Assembly (NCBI RefSeq): GCF_910592395.1
Contig: NC_088324.1
Coordinates: 12,924,953-12,984,952 of the forward strand
Origin: Lineus longissimus
Lineage: Eukaryota > Nemertea > Pilidiophora > Heteronemertea > Lineidae
Length of the DNA stretch: 60,000 bases
Direction of reading: 5' to 3'
The notes under the pieces are model-generated. The model was not told the origin of the DNA and searched no databases. It saw only the letters and a program-made list of their open reading frames with translations. The position numbers were made by a program, and so were the translations under genes. This document shows positions 1-9,841 of the stretch, one piece after another. The stretch's first letter is position 1. Every line of letters starts with the position of its first letter.

Positions 1-277
1 AATGTACTGGCTAGATAGAGGTGCCACATTTAATTTGGCACTGCTATGGAGAAGGGTCAAATGAGTAACTGGTGCTTTTGTTTAAGTATGCAAACTGATT
101 CAGTTGTGTTTGGAGTGAGTCGATTATTTAACATCTAAACAAGGTTCACTGCTCACCTAGTTAAGGTACGGTGTGTGAAAATACTTTAATATCCTTTGCA
201 TGTGTAAGAGCTGCCTTGAGTTGCTTAGTACATGTACTAGTAAGCTTCTTGATTTGACTGGTCTTTATGTGTCGTAG

Positions 278-307
278 GCTCGAGTGCGGCCTCTTCCTCA
301 GACACAT
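278..307 (+). CDS. FPGS: Possible 30-nt penultimate exon of folylpolyglutamate synthase
   Basis: A short open segment lies between an acceptor (TGTCGTAG, ending at 277) and a strong donor (GTAAGT at 308-313). It reads GC/TCG/AGT... through GAC ACA T, giving SSAASSSDT, and its last base completes the split codon xAT at the start of the next exon at 1039. In frame the junction reads SSDTYQMNL, which matches the Ser-rich then Asp/Gln/Asn-containing segment that precedes the RCL motif in animal FPGS. A 30-nt exon is unusually small, so this is tentative. The real upstream exon could lie before the window with this segment skipped. Confidence 0.35.
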
Positions 308-1038
308 GTAAGTAACAACCTCCTCACTCCTAACACGGCCAGCTTATCGCCTAACATCTCATCATAATAGCATCTCTCCATTACTATAACAGTCCATGCT
401 AGCTACTGCTGATGACCCCATCCTTATTTCTTCTCCTCTAAAATAGGCCCTTTTCTCTTGTAATTACCTCTGCATTGTACGTCGTCTTAGCATGGATTCA
501 TAAGAAACCTAGCTAGTAGGGTAGGAGATTACATGTATAGTATCATCACCTTACTTGTTTGCTGCTTCTGCTGCTGTGGCCTTTATCTAGATACTCTTTA
601 CGCCTCAAAACATTTCCTTAATATTCTACGTTTCCTAATTCTGTGTCTCTGAGCGTGGTGCATGTCTTGTCACATGTCATGAATAGGCTCATCAAACTGA
701 CTTAGGCTTAAAACATAACATGACACAACAAGAGGTTGAAAAGTGACATGGTGAATTGTATGTACAGTAGAACCTCTTTATTAAGGACACCCTCGGGACT
801 GACAAGTGCTGTCCTCAATAGAGAGGTGTCCTGATTAGAGAGGTCAAATTGAATGGAAACAACCAATTTGGGACCAAATCTAGTATCCTTAATTGAGAGG
901 TTGTCCTTAATAGAGAGGTGTCCGCTAAGGGAGGTTCCACTGAAGTTCAATCTTTGGAAATGGCGTGTTCGTTCTACTTGTCAAAGTGTGAAGTCTTTGT
1001 AAACCGGACCTACATGTAAAATTGTTTCTGCCTTTCAG
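308..1038 (+). other. Last intron of FPGS (if the 278-307 exon is real)
   Basis: This 731-bp interval is bounded by GTAAGT and TTTCAG. It contains no other coding signal that I recognise. Its main content is the MITE-like element at 765-942. Confidence 0.4.
765..942. mobile_element. MITE-like element with CAGTAGAACCTC termini (pogo/Tigger-like)
   Basis: The left end reads CAGTAGAACCTCTTTATTAA. The reverse complement of the right end reads CAGTGGAACCTCCCTTAGCG, giving terminal inverted repeats of about 28 bp with mismatches. Internally the motif AGAGAGGTGTCC/GAGAGGTTGTCC recurs three or four times. The element is about 178 bp and has no coding capacity. CAGT-starting termini and small size resemble non-autonomous pogo/Tigger-type DNA transposons. 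The flanks (TA on the left, AA on the right) do not give a clean TA target duplication, so the exact superfamily is uncertain. Confidence 0.6.
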
Positions 1039-1475
1039 ATCAAATGAACCTGATGACTACCAAAGACAATCAGCAACTACGGTGCTTGAAGAACAAAAAT
1101 GCCTGGGTGGCTCTCTTGGGTGATTCCATCCAACCACATCCTCATGATGCCAAACAGGACAAAAGCGATGTGGACCTAACCTTAGACTGCGTTGATGGAA
1201 TGGATATAAAAGAGACAATGCCATCTGTTGGTGGTAATTCAGAACTAAAACATGACACATCCTGCGTTGAGGTGTTTCCAAGCCTGAGTGACTCGCTTCA
1301 CTGGATCATGCAAGGTGTTGTTTCTAAAGAAACTGATTCACAACAATTTCTTCCGTTTGTTCCGCCAAGTCTGAATGATGCTGACCACATACAGGTCCTG
1401 GTGACTGGTAGCTTACATTTGATTGGCTGTGCTTTGAAACTACTCGATCCGAAAATGAACGATCGAGATCCTTGA
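1039..1475 (+). CDS. FPGS: Folylpolyglutamate synthase, terminal exon (C-terminal ~144 residues)
   Basis: This exon encodes the C-terminal end of FPGS, the ligase that adds glutamates to folates so that they are retained in cytosol and mitochondria. It follows a polypyrimidine-rich acceptor (TTTCTGCCTTTCAG, AG at 1037-1038). It opens in frame with QMNLMTTKDNQQLRCL and ends at a stop in 1473-1475. The diagnostic stretch is HIQVLVTGSLHLIGCALKLL near the C-terminus, the family's closing VLVTGSLHLVG-type motif. LHWIMQG upstream corresponds to the ALQWI-type motif of animal FPGS. The ATP-binding and Mur-ligase domains lie outside the window to the left. The poorly conserved middle is typical of this region in the family. 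The ATG at 1044 is internal, not a start. Assignment from the C-terminal motif is strong. Confidence 0.85.
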
Positions 1476-1552
1476 TCTACGTAAACTTTTCATAACATTG
1501 GGACCACTGGCTTAGAGAAGGCCATGTTACATAATGAACACTGCTCAATTGT

Positions 1553-1558
1553 AATAAA
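1553..1558 (+). terminator. Poly(A) signal of FPGS
   Basis: AATAAA lies 78 bases after the FPGS stop codon, in GTAATAAAGCATTG. This spacing gives a short 3' UTR and no other AATAAA lies closer to the stop. Confidence 0.6.
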
Positions 1559-1575
1559 GCATTGATTATGAGGGT

Positions 1576-3727
1576 CTGTGTCAGCGTTATAAATCAACAA
1601 TTACGTACCGTTTTCCGAGGTTTTACTGTACTACAGTAAATACAACATTAGTTAAAAATCTGTTTGAATAATTCGATTATTCTAAATTTTTACCTCTCGA
1701 GTCACAAAAACTTCCTCAATTTTAGCAAGTTATTTAATTCCATATATATTATTGTGTAGTAACAGCCAATTTGACAATCGTTACTGTAGAGTCACTAAAA
1801 TCTCCTCTGCGGCTTCTTTGAATGTGTAGCATGATTCTAGATGGCAGCACAATGTCTGTTAAAAACGGACTTGTTTTACTACATACAGGTATGTATATAA
1901 CCTTCCATCTTAATCTTAGGGACTGCCAGGGGCATTATTGTATTTTTTTTGTGTTATACCAATGTTAGGTATTTTTAGCATTTAAACATGATAAAGGAGA
2001 AAAGTGCAAGCTTTGCTTGAACAGGGTAAACAGTGCATGTCATGAAATGAATTTCATTTCACCGATTTCCCCCCAAAAAGTTAAATGCAAAAGGGGATAA
2101 ATGTTCGGTATAAATAAATGGTTTTTTACTTCCATACTGACACAATGTTGGTACATTGGACATGTTGGAGTTGATTTTCTCATTTGCACATTGTACATTT
2201 ACATTGTATTATATTTTCGTCAGCTTAAATAGCAACTTTGAATGATAGAATGGCTGTTCTTATAATTGTTTTCTCAATCTTGACTCTGCTAGTTGGTCAA
2301 GAGACTGACACATTCTAAGGTGTTTTGACTCTGCCAGCTGGTTATCAAGAGTCGGATACATCCTGACAGTATGGCGCCGTTTCAGAATCCATTCTCAATA
2401 TAGGGAAGGACTGTGCATGCCTACGATAAGACATCCTGATCTTGGTTATTGCCTATACCCGATTTCAGGCATACACCATAGAAGCAAACAATCAATTGCA
2501 CTTTCTGGATTGTAGTATTGATCAATACCACTCAATAACAGTTATCGGAGATATCCACAAATTTAACTTTATTTTACAGATAAAGACAATTATATTGTGA
2601 GCAACTGTTTGAAAAGCTATTGTGACGCATTAAGTTGTTTAAACGAGTTTATATGTCTGATATATTCTCAAGCAGACTGATGTTAACTCAATCTCTCTCG
2701 CTTAGACTGCCATACATGGGTTCACGAGGACAGTTAAAACTGATCGCCTTACCGTCCTCCGGGATCTTATTTCGACTTCAATAAGGCAACGCAATCTCTG
2801 CTCCTCCCGCTGCCGGTCGTTTCGGCATGTGTCCGTGATCTCTTGTTGACTCGAAAAACAATTTCAGTCCGACGGAAGCAGCTCTCGTGCCGAGGTAGCC
2901 TTCGTCTCTGTGATTGCAAACCCACCACATTCTGACTGACTGCGTCACATGGATGAACGCATCATCGTCAAATTTCTGATTTGTCTTCCCGAGTTAGTGG
3001 AGGACCGGAACTACCTATATAACTGATGACGGAGAAACCGGTTGCCAAATTAGCGTTAATTACTAATGTTGGCTTTAATGCTTCTGTAAAGACCAATGCA
3101 TAATGCCGACGTTAGGGTTAATGTCAAAGTTATCTTAAGGACATCATATTCCACCGACTGTATCTAATTGTCTTTCCCATTGATATTAGTCTAGAGCTCG
3201 ATCCTTCAGATGCCAGGACAGCGCTAAGCGCTACCGCGTTACCAATATTGCTTCAGTCAAGAAAATTGCATAAGCCCAACTTTGGGGTTTAATGTCAATA
3301 TTGCATATATTCGGGAAACTCGCATCAACAAATTTTGTACCTTCGGTTACAAGCTTCAGGCCCACGTGATAATGATGGTATTTTTAACATTATCCTTCTC
3401 AATAGGGCAAATCTTTGATGAAATAAATCTGTTCGTTGACTTGGAATTTTAAAAAGTGTGACAGACTCGACTTGTACATTGTGTGTTTGTGGTGGTGTCT
3501 GAGTTTTGAGTATGCGTGTGTATGAGTAACGGATGAAGAATTCTTTAAGTACAGCGCAGACCGGCGGCGACTTATCGAGGACAACAGTTGGAACGACAGA
3601 AAAGTCCTTTGGCTTAGTCAGCCATAGTTATACTCTATTGACAAATCAGTTGCAGTCCGAGAACATTTTGCCTGCGATTGTTGTCAATGTCGGTACAATT
3701 GTCTGTGACTGGAGAAATGCTGTATGT
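1576..3727. other. Intergenic, no gene recognised
   Basis: This is AT-rich sequence with frequent stops in all frames. The only ORF in it that I noticed is a 61-aa minus-strand one at 3399-3584 without recognisable motifs. I see no coding gene, RNA gene or clear repeat here. Confidence 0.5.
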
Positions 3728-3811
3728 TCTGCGCAAATTCATGTGAGAATGGGCACATGTTCTCCGAAAATGTGTGCGAGGATGGGTTCTGCGCAAATGT
3801 GTACGGAGTGG
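3728..3811. repeat. Imperfect tandem repeat, about three 26-33 bp units
   Basis: Three consecutive units begin TTCTGCGCAAAT, TTCTCCGAAAATGTG and TTCTGCGCAAATGTG and end GAGAATGGG, GAGGATGGG and GGAGTGGG. In one forward frame they encode a Cys-rich run (CMFCANSCENG, then SENVCEDGF, then CANVYG) ending at a TAA at 3866. This could be a decayed Cys-rich coding repeat, but neither splice sites nor a start support that. Confidence 0.5.
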
Positions 3812-4000
3812 GTCGATTACTAGAAAGCTTTGCGGACAAATGTGTTGCTCTGTTGTCAAATATTTAAGCATTTTTTATCAGCACTTTTGACTTGAAAGGT
3901 GCTGTCGTATCTTGCTTTGCTTGGTAACTAAATCTCGACATGACAGTAGCCTATCGTAGTGACTACTTCATTAAGGTAATTTTCCACTGGGGCATTTTAG

Positions 4001-4194
4001 AACCAGATTTCAGATCACAGAACACGTATACAGTGGTAGCATGTGCTCTGCTGTGTTTAGAACGAGAATGCCTGACAATCGACGTATTACCGGACGATGG
4101 GGAATTACACTGTCAGATGAGTAAGCGGAAGGGAACATGTACGGAGAGGGAGGATGCTTATCGGTACGACGGAGCCCGGATGTATCAGAAAAAG
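4001..4194 (+). CDS. Probable PAN/apple-domain exon
   Basis: The translated segment runs from FRSQNTYTVVACALLCLE through RECLTIDV and HCQMS to YRYDGARMYQKK. The spacing C-x3-C, then a third Cys five residues later, then a further Cys in HCQ, preceded by an aromatic/Gln/Asn stretch, follows the PAN/apple pattern of small disulfide-bonded modules. These modules bind carbohydrate or protein in secreted and membrane proteins. Boundaries were chosen from an acceptor-like GGCATTTTAG (AG 3999-4000) and a donor GTAACT at 4195. The phases (1 at the start, 0 at the end) are not the symmetrical phase often seen for such modules, so a boundary may be wrong. No partner exon was identified. Fold recognition is by Cys spacing only. 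Confidence 0.4.
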
Positions 4195-4308
4195 GTAACT
4201 GTGGCGCTTCTCCTTCCTGAGTAAGCGGAAGGGGGCGTGAATGGAGGAGGGAACTTTTCGGTACGTTGTTCCCCGGATGAACCAGGGGAAGGTACTTGTT
4301 GCACTTCT
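4119..4308. repeat. Diverged tandem duplication (~100-bp period) covering the PAN exon 3' end
   Basis: Copy 1 (4119-4211) and copy 2 (4219-4308) both start GAGTAAGCGGAAGGG, exactly 100 bases apart. Shared later landmarks are TCGGTACG, CCCGGATG, CAG(A/G)AAAAGGTA-type sequence and GCxCTTCT at the end. The duplicated piece includes the last third of the putative PAN exon and its donor splice site. Copy 2 keeps a GGTACTT at the donor position. Confidence 0.7.
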
Positions 4309-5009
4309 ACCGTAGTGGTTTCAATTAAGGGATTACAATACCTTGTCGTAGCCACTGCTGCAGAATTGTTGCATATATATTTACCCGGGATATATCCAGA
4401 GGCAACAAGGTTTCCCCACAGCAACAAAAATCCGTGATTTTAACGGACTGGTTATGTCTCAAGTCCCGAAATGAATATGTAATGTTGGGATTTCGCAACC
4501 TGTACCTAAATAAAAGCTTTGGCCAAGGGGAAGGGGATGTGAATGCTTTGCTCAAATTGTTGGGTGCTTTACCGAATGTGTATGCATCTTTGTTGAACGT
4601 TACGATTTAAATACTCCTAGTGTCCAATCCCAGTTTTACGTATTGACTACAGGACTTGACCTCCTCCAGTGGAATAAGACCAGTAAGTCATGATTGATCA
4701 CGTTGTTGCATGTAATATCTTTATTTCATACTTTGCTGTATTCATAGTAGTTGAAATGGGTTTTTTAATATTCACCAACGTTTAAACCCTCTGCTGTGTT
4801 GATGCTCCGAATATCACTTTTGCGTCCTGTTTTTGAATATGACAAGTTGTCGCGTTGTCTCTATATAATATGGATCACTGCGTACAGGGTTGCCCAATTA
4901 AACGGGTCCCTGACTATTGGACTGTTGCAATGGGACATTATTATTAAATCCACACTGTACTGTAATGTGTAATACTGGAAGGTATCACAGTATAGGCCCT
5001 ATTTCATAG
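4309..5009. other. Intergenic or intronic, no gene recognised
   Basis: This is AT-rich. It separates the PAN-like exon from the first long ORF. No motif-bearing ORF was found, and the short overlapping ORFs at its left end are shadows within the duplication. Confidence 0.4.
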
Positions 5010-5096
5010 CCCAGATTTTATAAAAAATACACCAGAAGTAGCCGATTCCGTTTCATTCCACCTATAAAGAGTAGCGCAAATAAAGAAAAGCTATTC

Positions 5097-6038
5097 ATGC
5101 AATTTCATCCGTATTACCACTGGATTATGGTCCAGTACACGGAAAAGCCCATTCCCTGGGAGAGGCTCCTGGTTTACACCGCAAATTATACAGATCTTAC
5201 ATACAGGGTACGCTACAATTCTTCATTCTTTATCAAATCGTTCGGCCGCTTGCGCTGTACCTGGCATTACTTGCTCCTGTATCAAGTACAAAAGCAAAGA
5301 GGTCTGTGCCCCATAACTCACGCTGTGGTGTACGACTTTACAAAGGGAAAAACTGTGGGGCGGCTTATTCTCCCAATGTTCTTAGAATGCTGCGTGCCCC
5401 AGGCATGTGATTCCCCAATCACTCATATACCTCTTCGAACAGACGAAATGAAAATATTTTTCATTTTATTTCGTTTTACGCTTCTTGCGATCATGAAAAT
5501 GGCAATTTACTACCCTATCACGCACTATGATGGACATGAAATAGTCTACGAACTGATGTTTAATCATACTATAACGTTGAGATTTGAAAGCCAGTCCTTG
5601 ATATTTACACACATATTTCGGTCTGATTTTTGTTTCATATTTCCGGGCCGACGCAATCACACTTATTCGTATGTGATTCTCCGCGACGTCAGCCGGGGTG
5701 TGCGATACGAACAACGGTATACTCTGGCCTTGCGGACTCTCTTTACCTATTTAACGCCCAATGAGAAACTGGGAGTTTTCCTCATACGCTCCTTGTCACC
5801 TCATGTGGGATATAGTACTTTTGAAATCAACGACTGCTTTTCAAAAACTGGGTTAAATGTCGAAGATTTAGTTACGCATACACGTATTGAAATAGACAAG
5901 GCTCATATGGAAAATCCGTATGCCAATGAATTAGCAGTTGTTGACCACAAAAGGAATATTTTGCAAGTACACAAATCGAAAGATAAATGGAACTACTCTA
6001 TTTACAATAATCTAAATGTTTTTAGTTTGGCGATATAA
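5097..6038 (+). CDS. Uncharacterised 313-aa protein, propeller-like, paralogue of the next ORF
   Basis: A long uninterrupted ORF of 313 codons in a 40% GC background is very unlikely by chance. The frame is also open upstream to a stop near 5007, so the start at 5097 (ATG, context TTCATGC, weak) is only the first Met. An N-terminal exon is possible. The sequence is rich in beta-strand-like alternation and aromatic residues. Around residues 77-92 it has AVVYDFTKGKTVGRLILP, and near 194-205 YVILRDVSRGVRYEQRY. These resemble strand-turn-strand blades of WD or kelch-type propellers without matching any family I know. There is no signal peptide and no convincing membrane segment, apart from one hydrophobic stretch (FFILFRFTLLAIM, residues ~122-134). 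The downstream ORF aligns to it along most of its length. Function is unknown. Confidence 0.6.
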   Translation: MQFHPYYHWIMVQYTEKPIPWERLLVYTANYTDLTYRVRYNSSFFIKSFGRLRCTWHYLLLYQVQKQRGLCPITHAVVYDFTKGKTVGRLILPMFLECCVPQACDSPITHIPLRTDEMKIFFILFRFTLLAIMKMAIYYPITHYDGHEIVYELMFNHTITLRFESQSLIFTHIFRSDFCFIFPGRRNHTYSYVILRDVSRGVRYEQRYTLALRTLFTYLTPNEKLGVFLIRSLSPHVGYSTFEINDCFSKTGLNVEDLVTHTRIEIDKAHMENPYANELAVVDHKRNILQVHKSKDKWNYSIYNNLNVFSLAI

Positions 6039-6555
6039 GGCCGACGCTGTTAAAGCCCTTGCCATACTGCGGCATGACATTGCCTAAAAGACGACAAATG
6101 CGCAATGTGCGTACTATTTGCGAGAATTCCAAGCAAAGCCGCCAAGTACATTGTAGACGCAACTTTTACGCAGTTACGCAACCTATGCGTTCCTCGGAAA
6201 CACAACTGACTTCAATTCATTCACACCACGCCCAAAACAGCCAAAGAATTTTAAGACACATGCATCGAAAAACGCGCATGAAAGCTTTTGTTACCATTGG
6301 GCTTAATGCTGTCTTTTTGGGCAGGGGACTACATTGATACAGTGTGCGTTTTGGTTGCGATTGTCATAAAGTGGCTCACTTCGTAAGCGCATTGATAGCA
6401 GGAGTCTACCCTGACTAACCGTATGTGGTTTTGTAGAGCGCTTAATATTTTTTACCGAAATGTTTTATACCGCTGCGTTGAGTCTGATAGGGTAGTGGAT
6501 GCCAGTGCTGAGATTACTGAATAGTAGAATTTCAACGATTTTGCGATGGATTTTA
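6039..6555. other. Spacer between the two paralogous ORFs
   Basis: About 520 bp lie between the stop of the first ORF and a possible acceptor (GATGGATTTTAG, ending at 6555) before the second. A 92-codon ORF at 6059-6337 shows no similarity to its neighbours and I do not call it. Confidence 0.4.
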
Positions 6556-6598
6556 GGAACAAAAGACATTCGTCTTTGTAACTGACGCGATTTACCCG

Positions 6599-7579
6599 AT
6601 GGTTCCGCCTATAGTGAAACACAAAACAGACCAGTATATCTTCGATCGCAAAACTGGACGAATTGGTTTCGTTCAACCACCTAAAATGTCGCAGCCATTT
6701 TTCGAAGTTTCGGTGTACCAATTAAATGGTACACATTATAGTGTTTCGTACTTGACAAGATTTCACAGGAATAGTATTGTCGGAGCTCATGGCGATATGT
6801 ACCAACATTTCATGATATTCCTGTCTGAACACCGAGGAATCCGTAACTTCGTGCTTTATGATATAACGAACGGAAATTTCGAATGCGAAATCGACATTCC
6901 AAAGTCCGATAAGTGCTTCCTCGTTGTTGCTAAAATAGCAATGGGAATAAGGGGGAATGTGCTTGTGTTCTGCTACTCAGGGGACACACGTGAGAACATA
7001 GAAGCCACCATGTACGACCTTTACGAGACAAACAGAACAGGGTGCTTATATTTGAGTCTTAAAAACGGTATAAAAGTTCCCATAAAAAGTACTGTCCCGT
7101 TAGAAATAGTAGGCGGAGATGTCTTTTGTATGCAAGCCTTTAATGAAAAATTGTACCTCATGGTTTTCGGGAAAGCAACTATGTACCAACCTGTGAATTA
7201 TTTGCTCGGAAAGACAACCGACATCCACGAAGGTGATGGTGTCGAACTCAGAGTCAACTTTTGGTCAAATTTAATTATCGTCTTAAGACACCCAGGACTT
7301 AGAGCCGTGGTCCTGAAAAAAAACTATGAACCCTTGATCGGCCTCATCAGGAGAGGGTCCGGTAAGTCTTTTCTCCAGGAAATAAGTGCGCGCATAAAAC
7401 CGTCTAGGAGAGACACAGGGGATGATTTGTTCTACTACTTTCAACCAGGATTTCGAGAATCGTTGCTGCTGCATTTCAGGCGAATAATACCCTCACCGAT
7501 AACAAACAGCGTCGTTGGAGAAAGGTTTCCGTCAGTGTTTTGCTACAGCTATAAGAGGAGTTCGCAAGTGCGGACTTAA
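6599..7579 (+). CDS. Uncharacterised 326-aa protein, propeller-like, paralogue of the previous ORF
   Basis: This uninterrupted ORF has 326 codons. The first ATG (6599, context CCGATGG) is used. The frame stays open upstream through EQKTFVFVTDAIYP to an AG at 6554-6555, so an exon could begin at 6556. The motif NFVLYDITNGNFECEIDIP (residues ~84-101) sits at the same place as VVYDFTKGKTVGRLILP in the upstream ORF. Preceding segments also align (VYQLNGTHYSVSY against VYTANYTDLTYRVRY; FMIFLSEHRGI against LLLYQVQKQRGL), showing the two are diverged tandem copies. The C-terminal third is basic (LRAVVLKKN, IKPSRRDTG). A short Glu-rich reading frame follows (ATG 7627, MSDEQEEEKAALFKEF, stop at 7725-7727) and could be a separate exon. 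No family was recognised. Confidence 0.6.
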   Translation: MVPPIVKHKTDQYIFDRKTGRIGFVQPPKMSQPFFEVSVYQLNGTHYSVSYLTRFHRNSIVGAHGDMYQHFMIFLSEHRGIRNFVLYDITNGNFECEIDIPKSDKCFLVVAKIAMGIRGNVLVFCYSGDTRENIEATMYDLYETNRTGCLYLSLKNGIKVPIKSTVPLEIVGGDVFCMQAFNEKLYLMVFGKATMYQPVNYLLGKTTDIHEGDGVELRVNFWSNLIIVLRHPGLRAVVLKKNYEPLIGLIRRGSGKSFLQEISARIKPSRRDTGDDLFYYFQPGFRESLLLHFRRIIPSPITNSVVGERFPSVFCYSYKRSSQVRT

Positions 7580-7727
7580 TGGGAATGTCGGAGAGGATTG
7601 TTGTTTTATGTGCAGTGCATGTATAATGTCGGATGAGCAAGAGGAAGAAAAAGCGGCCTTGTTTAAAGAATTCTCGGCCCGAATTCTAAACAACGTAATG
7701 ATTATTTCATCAATGCCAAATGTTTAG

Positions 7728-9175
7728 TTTGGCACGATTTTGCTTCCGACCACCTTGACAAGCTCAAGAGGAATGACCTCAGACTGACGTCACATCACGT
7801 GGCATCGCACCATGGCATTGACCAATCTGGGAGCGACCCGAGAACATGGTTTTGTAACCAGTTGACCAGGGTGTGACCGCACGGTTGAATGGTGTCGCAA
7901 TCACTTTTTGCTGACCAGATCAGTTCAGGGAAATATGACCGCCGTAAAAGCTATCGTGTACCATTTCGCCTCTGCGAGTCCGTGTCCCCACTATCCTCTC
8001 CGCAGAGAGAAGAATCTCATCTGAAAACCAGCGATGCAAGAGATTTTTTATATCGCATTGTAAATAACCCGATTTTTATACCCAAACATGTTGACATGCC
8101 TTTGGTTATTGATAGTCAATCAGCGCAAGCGTACCAGGTCACAGTCAAGCCTGCCCACTCCACCGTGTTGTCAGAACGACGAGAAACATGAGACTGTCGT
8201 AACCAGAACGAATCGGGACTGGTTGCCAACTGTGTCGCCAAAGCGGTGAAGGCGATGAGAAACAAAAAGACGCGATTTTCATTACATTATTTGACTTTTA
8301 TCATTAGTTATTTACATGATTTAAAGTGCAATGTTGACCATTCTCGGTCTCAATTCCAAAACAGTTTAGTCATAGCGATATCTTAAGCCTGTTGGACTTA
8401 TACCATGAGAAAATTTTACCAAGACAGTAACATTTAACGAAGAATAAACCAGGACTACTTTGATTTGGATGCAAAAAATGAGACTTGCCATTAAAAATGT
8501 CCCGAAATTATTATCTGCTAGTGCCTGATAACTTCACAAAATATAGTCTCCTGGAGTTATCAAAATCGTATCTACAGCACATAGAAAAACGCTGAGACAA
8601 TAACCACTTAAATGATGCCACAACAGCAAATTACGGCTATCTAACATTAGATTCTTAAACCAGAGAATCTCAAATAAGTGCAGAGTCTTCATTTTTTCCA
8701 TCATCACATGAAGCCTGCCCGAGACTTCCCGCAGAGTAGAGTGCTCTCTGGGTTGCATGCGTATAAAGAAGTATGAGGGGGGTTCCCTATCTGCCGTTAG
8801 GTTCCCGTCAATGATGTGTCGCGAAAACGCAGTGCAACAAAGTACGGGGCAAGTGTCGGAAAAGACAACTTATCCGGCACGCAGGCCGGGTCGCCACCAG
8901 TCGCAGTTTACACAAATAGTTAGATGAGAAAAATCATTGCTGCAGTTTCATAAAACAATCCATGATAATACACCGTCCAGGAATTGCAAATACATTAACA
9001 TTGTCTTCTCAAGGATAAAGGGTACGAAATAGAAACATCAATGACTGGTTGTATGTTCAGGAGACGCATCTCTAAAACGAGACATAATCCGTTGAGGAAC
9101 AAATCGCCTTGTTAACACTTTCTATTTGAGAGGTTTAACGACTATTTTGAAAGAACAAATACATGTATATGAAAG
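7728..9175. other. Intergenic between the ORF pair and lhx2/9
   Basis: No gene was recognised. It contains a perfect TGACGTCA at 7785-7792 next to CACGTG at 7796-7801, possibly regulatory. Both motifs are short enough to occur by chance. Confidence 0.4.
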
Positions 9176-9181
9176 TTTATT
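9176..9181 (-). terminator. Candidate lhx2/9 poly(A) signal
   Basis: TTTATT on the plus strand (AATAAA on the coding strand) lies about 370 bases downstream of the stop codon, giving a plausible 3' UTR (9547 down to ~9160). Other signals further down are possible. Confidence 0.4.
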
Positions 9182-9547
9182 TCCACTGAGGAAGTATGGT
9201 CAGTGAGGTTCTACATCAGATGAACTCCGAACAACATGTACTGAGCGTAAATGAGGAGACGACGTCAGCACTTTCTTCGAACTCGAGTTTTTAATCAGCT
9301 GTACTTCCTTATGTTTTTCTGCATGTCTCATTTAGTTGCAAGCTTCCTTCAAAGAAGAAGCCTGAATTCAAAACACTTCAACAAATTTCGTTGCAGATAC
9401 TCTGAGACCAGAGGCTCCGAGGTACGGAATTGGGAACAACCGATCCCTTCATCTGCCAACAGTGACCACGATTATCACTATCCAGACAGAACGCATCAGT
9501 TTATATATTGGTTTAACATCACGTGGTATGCACGTCAAAAATGTTAT

Positions 9548-9841
9548 TCAATTAATACTGTTGATACTACTGCTAAACAAATCTGTGAGTGAATTTTCGC
9601 CATTGTGCACACTTCCCATATCCCCGATGTCTCCATCAACGGAGGCTGTTCCGAGATCCGAGAGTGATGGGGTGGAGCTGATATCGGATAGCCCAGGCGA
9701 GCCAGCGTTGGTGAGTTCAGTCAGTGAGGTCTGCCCGTCGTCGCCGTCTTTGTCGCCGTCCGTTGAGAGTCCGCGGCCGTCTCCAGACTCCTGGCGCAGC
9801 AAGTTTCGGCGGTATTTTGCCCGGGCGTTTTGGAACCAAAC
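9548..9841 (-). CDS. lhx2/9: lhx2/9 exon 6: homeodomain helix 3 and C-terminus
   Basis: Acceptor CCTTTCCAG. Starts VWFQNARAKYRRNLLRQE, with Tyr at homeodomain position 56 where vertebrate Lhx2/9 have Phe. An Asp/Gly-rich then Ser/Thr-rich tail follows (TELTNAGSPGLSDISSTPS), ending SLTDLFSSSINSIN and a stop. 97 residues. Confidence 0.97.
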   Translation of the reverse strand, partial: VWFQNARAKYRRNLLRQESGDGRGLSTDGDKDGDDGQTSLTELTNAGSPGLSDISSTPSLSDLGTASVDGDIGDMGSVHNGENSLTDLFSSSINSIN

